64,000 nt of DNA from Clonostachys chloroleuca (Eukaryota; Ascomycota; Sordariomycetes; Hypocreales; Bionectriaceae). The stretch lies in contig JBANAY010000003.1 in assembly GCA_037952775.1 (NCBI GenBank), positions 3,534,001-3,598,000 of the forward strand, given 5' to 3'. A model generated the notes under the pieces. It was not told where the DNA came from. It was given only the letters and a program-made list of their open reading frames with translations, and searched no databases. Of the stretch, positions 13,778-28,448 are shown one piece after another (position 1 is the first letter of the stretch; every line of letters starts with the position of its first letter). A program made the translations under genes and the position numbers.

Positions 13778-14556
13778 AATATTATTAAGATTTACCCTAT
13801 AGATTATAGAGTAGATTAAGATTATCCTATATTAATTAATTAAATAATATATAATTAGTATAGGGTAAGGAGGAATAAAATAACTAACTTAGGGCTCTCT
13901 AAAGCTAGAAGCCCTCTAAAGCTACTAGCCTAACTTACTATAGCTACCTATTAGAGTAATTATATTAGTAGTTATAACTACTATAATAGCTACTATAGTA
14001 TTTATACTAATAATCCTATATTATACTAAAGTAGCTATATTAGTAAACTTTATATCTACTATAGTACTTATATTAGTAGATCTTATATTTACTATATAAG
14101 AACCTTAGTACTTAGTTTAATAAACTTTATAATTACTATAGTAGCTATATTAGTAGACTTTATATCTACTATAGTATCTATATTAATAGTCTTATATCCC
14201 TCTATATAAGAACCTTATAGTAATTATAAACTTATATTATAGAAGGTAATATATTATCTTCAGAGCTCTTATAGTCTGAAAATACCTATAAATATAGGGC
14301 TTCCTTCCTATTAGATAGAGATTCTATAAGTTACTAATATACTCTTTTATCTACCCTATAGTCTATCTTTCTTAGCTACCCTATAGCTAATAAAGCTTTA
14401 TTTTCTCTTATAGAGCTTATACCTTCTACTATATCTTTTTAAATAATCCTTCTCTAGTATTTCAGAGCTTATCCTATAGGCTTTATTTACCCCAGATCTA
14501 GCTTACCCTATAACTAGTCTACCCTATACTAGAGACTTTAATCTTTTAAAAAAATA
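13778..14556 (-). mobile_element. Element X, second copy (inverted)
   Basis: Reverse complement of 3853-4630 along its whole length, with the same order of AGGGTAA words, CTACTATAGTAG palindromes and ends. It retains more CAG/CTG sites than the first copy. It is not inside an R1 element, so the two X copies appear to be independent insertions. Confidence 0.65.
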
Positions 14557-17500
14557 AGCTATTATTAATATATTATATAATAAATAGATATTTAAAGATA
14601 ATTATCTCTATTATTTAGAAGAGCTATTTTATTATTTAGAAGAATTCCCTTATTATAATAACTTAAGGAATTATAACTATATATAGGAGTTAAAGTTTAA
14701 CTCTTCTTTTTATAAAAGTAAATATAATTATTATTATTATAAATAAGGAATAAGTAGATATAAAACTAAAAGATATTTATATAGATATATAAAATACTAT
14801 AAACTATTTATAGATCTATATAACTTAAATTCTAATTCTTTATTAGATAAATCTCTATATTCTTATAGATAATATAGATATAAATATAAGTATAGATATA
14901 AATCAGAGTACTATAATTATTCTCTACTATATAAAATTATATTTAGTCTTTTAATTAGTATATAGTAATTTTATAATTAGCTATTATATTTTTCTTTAAA
15001 TATTCTAAAGTAGTAATTAATTAACCTACTATAATTTTAATACTATCTAATTAACTTTATTTAATTTAACTTCTTTATCTAATAAATTTTTTAATACTTT
15101 AATTCTATTCTATTCTCTTCTATCTAAATACTATTAATATTTAAATACAGGGTAGAAGGTACTAATATCTCTCTACAGGCTTTATAGTAGAGTATTAAGC
15201 CTAGTAGCTATAACTATTAGGTCTATATAATTATAAGTAGCTTTATTACTATAAGGAATTCTATTACTAAGTATAGGCTCTATTATTAGATATATAGATT
15301 ATAAGTAAACCCCTAAGGGTTATTACTAATTATTTTTATTATATATATAAGAGCTCTATCTACTACTATAATTAGACCCTAGCTACTAAGGATAATTATA
15401 TTAGATAAAACTATTATTATTATAAGAAGAGGTAGTTAATAATTAATAACTAGTAATTAGTAATAATAAGCCTAGAGAGATATTATAATTAAGTATAGAT
15501 AATAAATATTCCCTCTTAGACTATATTTTAATTAGGCCTAATTAAAATATCTTAAGACTAGCTATTTAGCTAGACCTAGTTAAAATCTATCTAAGGATAT
15601 AATATCTTAGCTATAGTAATCTTATTAAAGAAGAGAGAGAGAATTAGAGTAGAAAAAGATAAAAAAATATAGTATTATTATCTAACTTATTAAGCTCTAT
15701 AGCTTAGTATATATAAGCTATTTTTAGAAAAATATTTTTTTTAGCTATATTAATATATAATAGTAAAATAAAAAATATTTATAGAAAATATAAAGATTTA
15801 GAGTAGAAATTATAGGACTTAATAATAATTAGATTAGGAAAAGTAATCTAATTACTAGTTTAATCTAACTACTAGTAGATTATATTATTAGTTAATAATA
15901 TAATAAATATTTAAATATATTATTAATTAATAAATAAATAAAAATATTATATAAAAGATTCTATATAAATATAATAGAAATATAATAAAAAGTTAATAAT
16001 TTAAAATTTAATAAACTAATTTATTAGAAAAATAAATTATCTAGAAGCTTTACTATATTAGTTATCTAATATATAAAGATATTAAATATTATAAATATTA
16101 AGATATAGTTAGTATATATTTATAACTATATTAATTCTTATCTATACTAAGAACTACTAAAGTCTAGATAATATATTAAGTTATATAAATAGCTTAATAA
16201 ATTAAATAAGAAGATAATAGCTTAGTATAATAAACTTTAGTTTTTATAATAACTAATATTTAGTAAATAAATAATTTAAATAAAACTTCTACTATATCTA
16301 ATTTATTTTTAATTTAAAATATATATAGATATTTAATTAAGAATACTCTAGTAGAAGAAATATTTAAATAATTAAAAAACTAATAATAAACTTAAGATAT
16401 TTTTTAATGTTAAATATTTTAATATTTTATATTAAGCTCTATCTAGAAATCTCCTTAAAAAAAATAGTAAATAATAAATATTATTTTTAGAAATATAAGA
16501 AATAGAAATAATATAAAAAGTATTTCTAATAAGTAATAAGAATATATAAATAGATAATATTCTAGTTCTAAATAATAATAAAACTAATAAGTATCTTATT
16601 TATAAAAACTCTAATTATATATTATAATAAACTATTTATTAAAAACTTAGATATACTATAAGAAAATAAATTAGTATTTATTATAGAAAATAAAATATTT
16701 TATTATATTTTATAATATAAATATTAATTATATTATAATATTTTTAATTTAGTAAATATTCTTTAATACTATCTTAAGAAACTAGATAACTACTTTCTAA
16801 ATATTATTAAATAATAATTAGTATTATTAATACTATTAAATAATATTTAAAACTAAAGAAATACTTTTTAATTATCTAGATTTAAAATATTATTATCTAA
16901 TAACTAATAATATAAATATAGAGAAATATATAATAATAATCTATATAATATCTACTTTAATTAAAAATATATTAATTAAGAAATTAGAATATAGCTATAC
17001 TATATTTAAAATTTATCTTAAGCTAATATTATAAATACTTATTATTATAATCTTGGAAAATAATAGATTATTAATAATTATTATTAAAAAATAATTATAT
17101 TAATAATTCAATATTTAGTATTTTAAAGTTAAATTTTTATTAATTAAAAATCTAAATAGTAGTATTAAATTATCTTATAGAGTAATATTTTATATATATA
17201 TAATAAATTCCTAAGGAATAGAAAAAGATATTAGATAATAATAAGAATTACTATCTAGATAATAAAGAATTTAAATTCTAATTTACTATTAAATATAAAA
17301 TAGTTATATTAATATAGTATTATAATTAATTACTATATATTATATATAGAAATTTATTTATATTAGAATCTATAAATCTCTATTTAAATTATTAAGAAAA
17401 ATAAATTTATTAAAACTAAAATTATAATAAATTAATTTTTTATTTTAAAATCTAGAAAAACTTTTTATATATCTATTAAGAAATCTAAAATTCCTATTAA

Positions 17501-18586
17501 TAGATTATTTATAATAATATCTAATTATATAGAAATAATTATAATAATAGTATTATATAATATAGTACTAATTATTATTATTATTAATTTAATTAAGCTA
17601 TTAATAATTCCTTATAATATAAAATTAAAAATAGTTTTTAGTTTTTTAAATAATATTATTAATTTTACTATATAATTATAAACTAATTAATTATAAATAA
17701 TTAAATTTAATAAAATTAGTTATATATATTATATTAATAGAAATTAGTATAAATAAACTAAATATTAATTAGTTTATTAGATAAATAAATATTATTTCTA
17801 CTAAAAATACTAAGTATTAAAATATAAATAAACCTCTATTAAAATAAAATTTAAAACTACTTTCTAATAATTTTCTAAAGATATATATTACTTATTAGAT
17901 ATATTAAGAATATTAATAGAAAGAAGATTATATTTAAGAATATATATTATAATATAAAAAATAAAGAGATTTTAATAATTTTTTATAAACTAATTATAAA
18001 TTATAATATTAATCTAGTATAATTATAATATTATATTAATTCTAAAAGATAAATTAATAAAGATTTATTTTAGAATAAATTAATAAAATAATAAATTAGC
18101 TAATAAACTTTATATTATTAGTTTAAAAAACTATAAAATTATTAATAATATATTTAATTTATTATATAATATTAAAAGAATAGAATAAATAGAAAATTTA
18201 TATTTATTTATAATATTAGTTTTTATTTAGAAAATAATAAATAATTAATAGAAAGATTATATTATTATTAATTTATATAAATTAAATATACTATTAATAA
18301 AGTATTAAAACTTATTTATATATATATAGTATTAAATTAATAAATAGTTTTTTTATTAAGTTTTTATATAAATATATATTAAAAGAATATCTAAATTATA
18401 TTAAAATAATTTTAATTTTTTTTTAAATTCTTAAATTTATAGTTTATATTAAATAAATTATTTATAAAATACTAAAGAGTTTAATTATTTAAATATATAG
18501 TAAATAATAAGAGAATTATATTAATAAATAATTATATAAGTATATTAATTAAATAAAATTTTTTTTATTAAAATTTTAAAGATATA
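14557..18586. repeat. Unassigned relics, with a partial Z copy at about 14922-15110
   Basis: 14922-15110 matches the start of repeat Z (2027-2230). About 15430-15500 matches a later part of Z at 43785-43860. The part 15120-15700 is somewhat less AT-rich and keeps CAG sites (15145, 15173). Beyond 15700 the sequence is a strongly mutated relic, probably of a transposon coding region, that I cannot name. Confidence 0.4.
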
Positions 18587-19618
18587 TTTTTTATTATTAG
18601 TTTTATTATAAATAAGAGTATATTCTAAGATCAGATAATATATAATCTAATATATATTTTTTAAGAATATAATTAGTAGTTTATATCTAAACTTTTAATA
18701 CTATAAGATAAAGTTAAAATATTATATTTTTAATCTAGATATAGATATTAATTTAATAAAAACTCTAGTAATAAGAGGTATTTATATAGCTAGATATATA
18801 AATAATCTAGCTATAGTTATAATCTCTAAAAGAAAAAGCTTATTATTTAATAATAATAATTATATTTTCTTTCTAACTTAAAGCTTATTATAATTAATTA
18901 ATTAATTAATTATTAAATATCTAATAAATATTTAAATAGCTATAATATTTAATATAAATATTCTAATCTCTTAGAGTTTAATTAATACTTCTAATAAGAT
19001 TTTTAAAATAATAATAATAATTATCTAAAGTAATCTAATATAGTTATTTACTAAATATATTTATAATATATTTCTCTAATTAATTAAGAGTTTATTTATA
19101 ATAATAAAGCTACTTTTAGTATTATAGATTTAATAACTATATTTACTTAATCTATTACTTTATATAGCTTATTACTTATAACTACTATTATAAGAACTTA
19201 TAGAAAATTAAAATAAGCTTAAATAAATATTATATCTTAAGAATAGCTATTCTCTTATATAAACTTACTATAGTCTAATATATAATTTATAGTTTTAGTA
19301 TATTATATACTATATTAAGATAATTAAAATAGAGATAGTTTTTAGAAATTAATTATTTAAACTTTTATATTTTTTTTTAATTATATTTAGATTAGAATAT
19401 TATTTATATTAGATTAGAATATATTAAAATTAGTTTTAGTTTAATTTAAAATTATATATATTTAGAAATAAGAAAAGCTAGTTATATAAGATTATTAGTT
19501 ATTTTATTTCTATAAGTATAGTATATATTTATAGCTATAGAATATTTTTATTAGGAATAATATAGATTTAATATTAATCTGATATTTATTTATATATAAT
19601 TAGTTATATTATATAATA
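18587..19618 (+). mobile_element. R1 element copy B, full length with flanking direct repeat
   Basis: This 1,032-bp copy is flanked by the 12-bp direct repeat TTTAAAGATATA (18575-18586 and 19619-19630). That supports a target-site duplication and fixes the R1 ends: 5' TTTTTTATTATTAG and 3' TATATTATATAATA. The low complexity of the sequence means the true duplication may be shorter than 12 bp. No clear terminal inverted repeat or reading frame is visible after RIP. Class unknown. Confidence 0.75.
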
Positions 19619-19630
19619 TTTAAAGATATA

Positions 19631-20684
19631 TATTAATATAATAAAATAGATTTAAAGTTTTATTTTATTATATATATAGAAAATAAAGATATTATATTAT
19701 AAGAAAATTATACTTTTAGTTTAAAATTAATTAAATAGATTAATATTTACTAAATTAAAAGGAAGATATTATATAATATAAATAAAAATTAATAAAAATT
19801 TAGAAATAAAAATTATATTTAAATTAATATAATAGAATTTAATTAATTATTTAAAATTAAAGTTTATATATCTAAATAATAATAAATAGTTATTTATTAA
19901 ACTAGATATATTAAAATCAGGTTTTAATATTATACTTTTCTATTATAATAGTAATTTTAATCTAAAGAACTTAATTAGCTTACTTAATAAGTTATATATT
20001 TAATATCTAGATTTTTAAAATAAACTATTAAATATTATAAAATAAAATAATTAATTAATTAAACTAGAAATTATAGTATTTATCTAGATAGTTATTAAAA
20101 ATATAATAATTTTCTATAGAATAAAAAATTATATAATTATTCTTATAAACTATTTAGTAATAGTTTTAATAATTTACTAAAAGAATATAAAAATAATTAA
20201 TATATTTAAAATAAATTATTATTTATAATTAGTAAATATCTTTTTATTATAATTTAATATAAATATTTATTATATTTCTAGTAAACTAAATATAATTCTA
20301 AATATATTAAACTATTTTTTTTAATTAAATAATAATAAATAGAGATAATTAGTTAAAAATAATAATATATTAGAAAATATTTTAATAATATATATTAAAA
20401 TTATTTTTATAATCTTTAAAGTATTAATAGAATTATTAATATTATAATAATTTATTAATAAATATAAAATAAATATAAAATATTAGAAAATTATTAAATA
20501 ATTATAATAGAAAATAAAAAAATATTCTTTAATTTATATTAATAGTTTTTTTTTAAAAAAACTTAATTTATAATTTAATAGAAAATAGTTTATTATATTA
20601 TAAAATATAAATATATTAATACTAATTATATATTTTTATATTATTAACTTAATTAATTTTTAAAATAATATATAATATATATTT
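19631..20684. repeat. Unassigned RIP-degraded sequence
   Basis: AT-rich relic without ORF. I could not match it to the families recognised elsewhere in the island. Confidence 0.35.
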
Positions 20685-21560
20685 ACTATATAAAACTATA
20701 TTTAATCTTTTAATTAATATATTATAACTTTATAATTAATTATTATATTTTTCTTTAAATATTCTAAAATAATAATTAATTTATTATAATTCTAAATATT
20801 ATTTAATTAATTTAATTTAATTTAATTTTTTTTCTATTTATTTAATATAATTAATCTAAATAGATTTTAAATCTAAAAAGCTATTTTAATTTAAATTAAA
20901 TTAATTTAATATATTTTTTTATTAGAATTATATATAATCATTTAGATTATAATAATTATTAAGTACTAGAGGAATATTTATATAGTTTTTTATAAATATA
21001 ATAAAAATTAAAGTTATTTATATATCTTTCTAATAACTAGCTACTAAATAGAATAATAGATTTAGTAAGTATTATTATTAGGTTTATATAAGAAAGAGTA
21101 GGTTTATTATTATAAATAAACTTATAATAGATTATAGATTTAAATAATTAATATATAAAAAAAGATTCTAATAGTTATTATTAATAATAATAATTATATA
21201 TATAAGAACCTAGTTATTTATAATAATTAAGCTCTAGTTATAAGGAATAATAATATTAAGAATATTTATTATTATTATTATAAAAGATAATTAGTAATAA
21301 TAAGCTTAGAAAGATATTATAATTAATTATAAAATATAATAAGTATTTCTCCTTAGAGTTTATAGCTAAATTATATATTTAATAAGCTCTTTTTAGAGTT
21401 TTTAAAAATATTATTATCTTATTTTAATTTATATAAATAAAAAGATAAAAGATTAAAATTAAAATTTAATTAAAAATAAATTATATAAATCTAATTATAT
21501 ATAATCTGATCTTAGAATATTCTTTAAATATAATAAAAACCTCTAAATATATATATAATA
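20685..21560 (+). repeat. Repeat family Z, longest copy
   Basis: Matches 2027-2600 in its first two thirds and 43505-44090 in its later part, ending near ATCTGATCTTAGAATATTC. The later part is also seen inverted around 24280-24480. At about 0.88 kb it is the best guide to the full repeat. No function could be inferred. Confidence 0.6.
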
Positions 21561-22334
21561 TATATTATTTTAATATTAAATAAATAAAATATAAAATAAA
21601 TAATTTTATTTTTCTAAATCTTTAAAAATAGATTAATTTTTTTTTATTTAGTATTATTAATATATAATATTCTATTAATTAATTTAAATATTATTTAGAG
21701 ATTTTTTTTTAACTTTTTTTTAGAGTTTAAACTCTATTTAATATAAATAATAGATTTTATAATTAAATTATTATTTATATTTATAAAGAATAATATTTTT
21801 AAAAATTAAATTTTAAAAAATATAATTATTTATAATTATTTATAAGCTATTAAGAAAATATATTTTAATATTAAATTATAATAAATATATAGTAAAAAAC
21901 TAAATTATTAATATATTAAAATTCTAATTACTAGTTAATTAAAGATTACTAAAAGTTATTATATTAAATTAAAATAGAAAATAAATAAATAACTTTTAAT
22001 AAATAATTTTTAGAGTATTTTAAATAAAATTAATATAAAAACTTCTTAATACTTATTAAAGAATAATTAATTAGAATTAATAAATTAGTAATATATTATA
22101 ACTTTTTAATTAATTTAAATATTTATTAATTATTAATATTTTTAATTATCTAGTTATTTTTAAATAATACTTTTATTATAATATTTAGTTTTATATTAAA
22201 TAAAATTATAATAGATTTCTATCTATAGATATTATTTATAATTCTTTATAAAAAGCTTAAAAAATAAAAAAATAAGAAAATATATTTTATTATATTTTAT
22301 AAAATTAAATAATAAAAATAATTATAGATTTTAT
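21561..22334. repeat. Unassigned RIP-degraded sequence
   Basis: AT-rich relic between repeat Z and R1 copy C. No ORF or family match seen. Confidence 0.35.
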
Positions 22335-22347
22335 AATAATTAGATAT

Positions 22348-23136
22348 TTTTTTATTAGTTTTATTATAAATAAGAATATATTCTAAAATTAAATAATATA
22401 TAATCTAATATATATTTTTTAAGAATATAATTAATAGTTTATATCTAAACCTTTAATATTATAAAATAAAGTTAAAATATTTTACTTTTAGTCTAGATAT
22501 AAATATTAATTTTATAAAAACTCTAATAATAAGAGATATTTATATAGCTAGATATATAAATAATCTAGCTATAATTATATTTATAATATATCTCTCTAAT
22601 TAGTTAAAGATTTATTTATAATAATAAAACTATTCTTAATATTATAAATCTAATAGTTATATTTACTTAATCTATTATTTTATTATATAGCTTATTATTT
22701 ATAACTATTACTATAGATATTTATAAAAAATTAAGATAAATTTAAAAAAATACTATATCTTAAGAATAACTATTCTCTTATATAAATTTATTATAATCTA
22801 ATATATAACTTATAGTTTTAATATATTATATACTATATTAAAATAATTAGAATAGAGATAGTTTTTAAAAATTAATTATTTAAATTTTATATTTTTTAAA
22901 TTATATTTAGATTAAAATATTATTTATATTAGATTAAAATATAAAGTTTATTTTAATTATATTTAAAATTATATATATTTAGAAATAAGAAAAGTTAGTT
23001 ATTTAAGATTATTAATTAATTTATCTTTATAAATATAATATATATTTATAACTATAGAATATTTTTTATTAGAAATAATATATATTTAATATTAATTTAA
23101 TATCTATTTATATATAGTTAATTATATTATAGAATA
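22348..23136 (+). mobile_element. R1 element copy C, internally deleted, with flanking direct repeat
   Basis: Both R1 ends are present, but about 230 bp is missing at roughly 22575 compared with copy B. The copy is flanked by the 13-bp direct repeat AATAATTAGATAT (22335-22347 and 23137-23149). The flanking repeat differs from that of copy B, as expected for independent insertions. Confidence 0.75.
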
Positions 23137-23149
23137 AATAATTAGATAT

Positions 23150-25564
23150 AAAAAATTATTTAATACTAAATATTATTAAATTAAGTTTATTAAGAATAAA
23201 TAAGTATATTTATAATTATATAATAAATATATTATTCTAAATTATATATAAAGTTTAATTAATATTATATTAAACTATTTAAAATTCTATAAAAATTAAT
23301 TTATATATATATAAATTAGAGTTATCTCTATATTAGAAAATATATCTAATAATTTCTATTTTTTAATTAGAAAAAGCTCTATAAAAAGATAATCTTTTAA
23401 TAAATTAAGAAGAAATAAATAATTATATATAATAATTAAGAATAATAATAATTATTAGTAATTATTTATATTAGAAATAATTATTATTAAATAGAAATAT
23501 TATAATTATAATTAATATTTTATTAAATAGAAAGAGTATAATATAGAATTTAATATTTAGTTTTATAAAAAAGAATTAAAAATATTTAGAAATTATTAAA
23601 TAATTTTAGATCTAAAAGATTATATTAATATAGTAGTATATAATAATTTTAAATAATAAGAAAAAACTAAATAATATTCTACTTTTAAAATATATTTTTA
23701 AATCTTATAATTTATTTTTAGTTTATAATTATAAATATCTAATTTAATACTTACTTTTTACTATATAAGTATTTTCTCTATATTTAAATTATTTTCTTAA
23801 CTTTATATTTATAACTATATTTTTACTTCTATATTTATAGTTTTAATTCCTTATATAATTACTATTATAAAAATTTAAATTTAAAATTTAAATTAACTTT
23901 TAGATATAAATCTCTATACTAGTTTTATATTTATAATATATTCTATTAAGAAAATTTAATTTTTTTTATAAATAAATTTCTAAAAATAAATAATTATAAT
24001 TAGAAAGTTATATAAATAAGTATAAAAATATACTATAAATATATATAATATATAATACTAAGTAATTAAAAACTTATAATTATTAAGTTTAAAAAAATAG
24101 TTTTTAAACTAATAAAGAAAATAGCTTTTTATATTTCTAAAGTAATTATATCTATTAATATATTTAAAATTAAGAAAAAATACTATTTTTATAATTATTT
24201 AATTTATATTCTATTTTTTAAACTTAATAATAAACTATTAATTAAACTATTATTTAAGATATTAATAATATTTATTTTAATTAAAATATTTAAAATTAAT
24301 ACTAATATTAAAAAGAATTTTAATTTTAATTTTTATTTATATAAATTAAAATAAAATAATAATATTTCTAAAAAAACTCTAAAAAAAGCTTATTAAATAT
24401 ATAATTTAATTATAAATTCTAAAAGGAAATATTTATTATATTCTATAATTAATTATAATATCTCTCTAAACTTATTATTATTAACTATCTCTTTATCAGG
24501 TATATAATATATACTAATAGTTAGGTTAATTAATCTAATCTAGACTAATTAATCTATCTATTAGCTTATTATAATAGTAAAGATAGAGAATAAAACTTAA
24601 GCTTATTATTATTTATTTTACTTATACTAACTAGTAGTAATTTTTATATTAAAAGGACTATAACTATATAAACTATTCTTAATTAACTATTTCTAATTAA
24701 TTATTACTTTTTAATCATACTATAGACTATTTATCCTAGTATTATATCCTTAGACTATTAAATCCAGAATATATTCTACTAATAAATATTAATTACTAAA
24801 ACTTTCTATTAATAGTATTAATTATTATAAACCTTTAATCTTTTATTTTTTAAACTAAAAGATTAAATAATTAATAATCTATATAAGAATTTAATATTCT
24901 TATCTTCTCTTATTATAGCTAAATATAAATTTATTAAAGAACTAACTAATTATAATTATAATCTATTAGTATAATTAGGATTTTCTTCTTTAGAGCTTTA
25001 AATATATAACTATCTAATTAAATAGATAAATAAATATATATTTAAAATCTTTATTTATAAATAATAAAAAATAGCTAAAACTAAAGTTTAATTAGTATAT
25101 AAAAGGGATTTACTAATAAATCTAATAATATAGATATTAATCTATTTATTAACTTTATTAAATTATCTAGAACCCCTTTAATAAATAAAGATATATATCC
25201 TAATAGATATAGAAAAGAGTAATATATTATAATAATTAGATTTTACCTCTAAATAATAGATATATAAACTATTTAATTAGAGAAATAATATTTATAGCTT
25301 CTTTCTTAATCTAATATTATAAATATTAATACCTTAAGTAAAATAAATATCTAAGATATTAGTAATAATATCTTCTATTATATAAGTATTTATTTAACTA
25401 ATTTAAATATTTATCTATATAGTAATTTCTCTAGTAATAGTACTTTCTATTAAATTTACTATATAAATAAATTAATTAATACTAATAGATTAATTATTAT
25501 CTAAATCTTCTAAAATAATTAGATTAACTTTTAGAATTATATAAGAAAGAAGTATTAATTTAAT
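23150..25564. repeat. Unassigned relics; inverted Z and W pieces at 24280-24640
   Basis: About 24280-24480 is an inverted match to the later part of Z. About 24495-24640 is an inverted match to W (2605-2735). From 24650 the sequence is slightly less AT-rich and may be the leader or gag of the element that includes the tandem duplication, but I cannot show this. Confidence 0.45.
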
Positions 25565-26135
25565 TAAGAAATCTATTAATATTTTAAACTAAGTAAATAT
25601 AAAAAAATAGAAGAATTTAATTAAAAAAAAATTAGTAAAATAATTAAGATTTAGTTAGCTATTCTAATTAAAATAAGTATTATTTAATCTTAAGAATAAT
25701 ATTTATTATTCTACTATATATACTAATTTATTAAATAAAATATTAGGAAATAATAATTAGAGTAGTTCTTTAGCTAGTAGTATTAAAAGCTAACTAGATA
25801 GCTAGATTAGTAGTTAACTAAAGGATAACCCTAGTAGCTAGAAACTAAGAAATCTACTAATACTTTAAACTAAATAGATATAAAGAGATAGAAAAGCTTA
25901 ACTAAAAAAAAAATTAATAAAATAATTAAAATTTAGTTAGCTATTCTAATTAAAATAAGTATTATTTAATCTTAAGAATAATATTTATTATTCTACTATA
26001 TATATTAATTTATTAAATAAAATATTAGAAAATAATAATTAAAGTAATTCTTTAGCTAATAGTATTAAAAGCTAATTAGATAGCTAGACTAATAGTTAAC
26101 TAAGAGATAACTCTAGTAGCTAGAGAAACTAAGAA
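25565..26135 (+). repeat. 282-bp tandem duplication
   Basis: Two direct units begin with AAGAAATCTAYTAATAYTTT at 25565 and 25847 and end with GTAGCTAG before AAACTAAGAAA. The period is 282 bp, a multiple of three. Differences between units are mainly C/T or G/A, so the duplication probably predates or overlaps RIP. Confidence 0.8.
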
Positions 26136-28448
26136 AATAATAATAATTAACTAATAGATAGAAATATAATAATAAAATAATTAGTAGTAATATTTAATTA
26201 AGTAGAGGAGTTTAAATATTATTATAATATAATATAAAATTCTCTTTCTCCTCTATTATTATCCCCTTAACTATTTTAATTCCCTATTTAAAATCTAAAT
26301 ATTAAATAGATAATAATTAATCTAATCTTTAAATAATTCTAATAAATACTAATATAAATAACTAATATATTAAATCAGATTAATTAATATACTAAAAATA
26401 GTAATAGTAAATAGAATAAATAGAAGATCTATTATATTAATTATTTCTAATTTAAATTAGATAATAAGAATAATATTAATCTAATAGTTTAAATCTCTAA
26501 ATTAGAAATAATTTAATAAAATATTAATAGTTTTATTAATAGTATTAGAATAAATATAATATTATAAATAAAAGCTAATATAATCTATTAAAATTTTATT
26601 TAATTATTTAGAGATAAGATAAATAAATAATAGATTAATCTTCTAATTAATATAAATAAATTCTAAATCTCTAATTTTTTAAATAATTAGTTTATTACTT
26701 TATAAGGAAAGTTTTATCTAAATATAATAAAGATAAATAATAAATTAAATAATTTATTCTATTTAGATAAATTATATATTAAGAGAGTAAATATTAATAT
26801 TTAGATAGTATAAGTAATATTTATATTAAAAGCTATAATAATAACTTTATTTTACTAATAATTAATCTAGATTTAATTAAAACTAGATAGTTTCTTATAG
26901 GAATTAGTATTTAAACTATCTCTAGATATTATAATTAATAAATAGCTAGTCTATTTAATAGAGAAAGTCTAAGTATATTAGAATAAGTTTAATAATATAT
27001 TATTTAATATAATTATAATTTAGAAATTAAAAAAATAATTAAAATCTCTATATAACTAATTTCTAGAAATAACTAATACTAGATCTTCTAGTAATATAAG
27101 TATAATTATATTCTATATTACTCTAAATAGTATAATTAATAATTTATACTACTTTTAGAATAATAATAAATATAATAGAGAGAATTATAATTATAATAAT
27201 TAGGATTATTAGTATAATAGCTAAGGAAACTAATATAATAATTAATATAATAACTATAATAGAGATTATAGGAAAAAAGTATACTTTTATAGTTAAAATA
27301 AAGATTATTCTACTAATAATTAAAATAATAATTATAAAGGAAAAAGCAGAGATTTATATTATTAATATTTAAAATCTTAGGGTAAGAGATAATATTTATT
27401 AAAATAAACTCAGATAAATAAGTAATAATTAAAAAGACTCTAGAAGAAGAAGGATATATATATATATAAACTTAGTTTAACTAGATAAGAATAATATTAT
27501 ATAGATAGAATAAGTTATTAAAAATAATATTAATTAATTAAATAAATTAAATTAATCTATTTTCCTTCTAGATAATCTGAATATATACTATATACTTAAA
27601 TCTATAAAATAAATAAATATTCCCTCTATTAATTTATCTAGAAATCTAACTTATACTAAGTATAATAAGAGCTTTAAATCTAGAAATAAACTCTACTAAT
27701 ATATTTATATAAATAATTATTATAGATATAAGCTATTTAACTAATAGATTAATCTATTTAGATAAAAGAACTTACTATTTAACTAGAGTAAGCTAGATAA
27801 AGAATAAATAGATACTTCTTTAGCTTTAAATAATTCTTTAAAAGATTAGAATAAAATAGAGAAAATTATAAAAAAATTTTAAGTTTATAAAAAAAATATA
27901 AAATATACTTAACTAATATAGAATAATTAAAGTATATTTTATAATTAGAAAAATAATCTAAATAATAAAGAGTAGATTATTAAATATATAATTTAGATAA
28001 ATAAAGATAAGAGTTATATTTAGAGATAGAATAAAGGAATTAACTATTATAATAAATTCTAAATATTTAGATATTTTAATAAATAGAGATTAGATAAAAT
28101 ATTATTTAATTAATATAAAATATTTTAAAGTATTTTTCTTAAAGATAATATAAACTATAAATAAACTTATTAAGATTAAAAATAAGATCTATTTTTCTTT
28201 TTTATATTTAGAAAGATATTTAATAAAATAGATATATATTCTAAGTTTATAATTAAAATCTAGAGAATTAATTAATTTAAACTAAATATATTACTTAATA
28301 TAAAGTAGATATTTAATTATTAGATATTAATTCTAATAAATATTAAATAATTTAAATTTAATAATTATAAAGAAATAAAAATAAAATTTAAATATATATA
28401 AAAGAAGAATTAAATAGCTAATTTAATAATAATAATATAATAAAATAT
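26136..28448 (+). mobile_element. Probable retroelement gag/protease relic
   Basis: Asn/Tyr-rich degenerate frame on the + strand (27170-27360). A possible retroviral-type zinc-knuckle remnant lies near 27280. It lies upstream of the gypsy-2 pol relic in the same orientation, separated only by the inverted R1 copy D. It may therefore be the 5' part of that element. Tentative. Confidence 0.4.

Noticed and set aside
3853..14556. Large inverted-repeat architecture resembling a centromere core with symmetrical arms
   Set aside because: X and the gypsy-1 gag fragments are both inverted about a centre near 8.4-9.2 kb, but the spacings differ (about 0.24 kb against 1.3-1.7 kb). The left X is inside R1 while the right one is not. 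Independent insertions explain it better.
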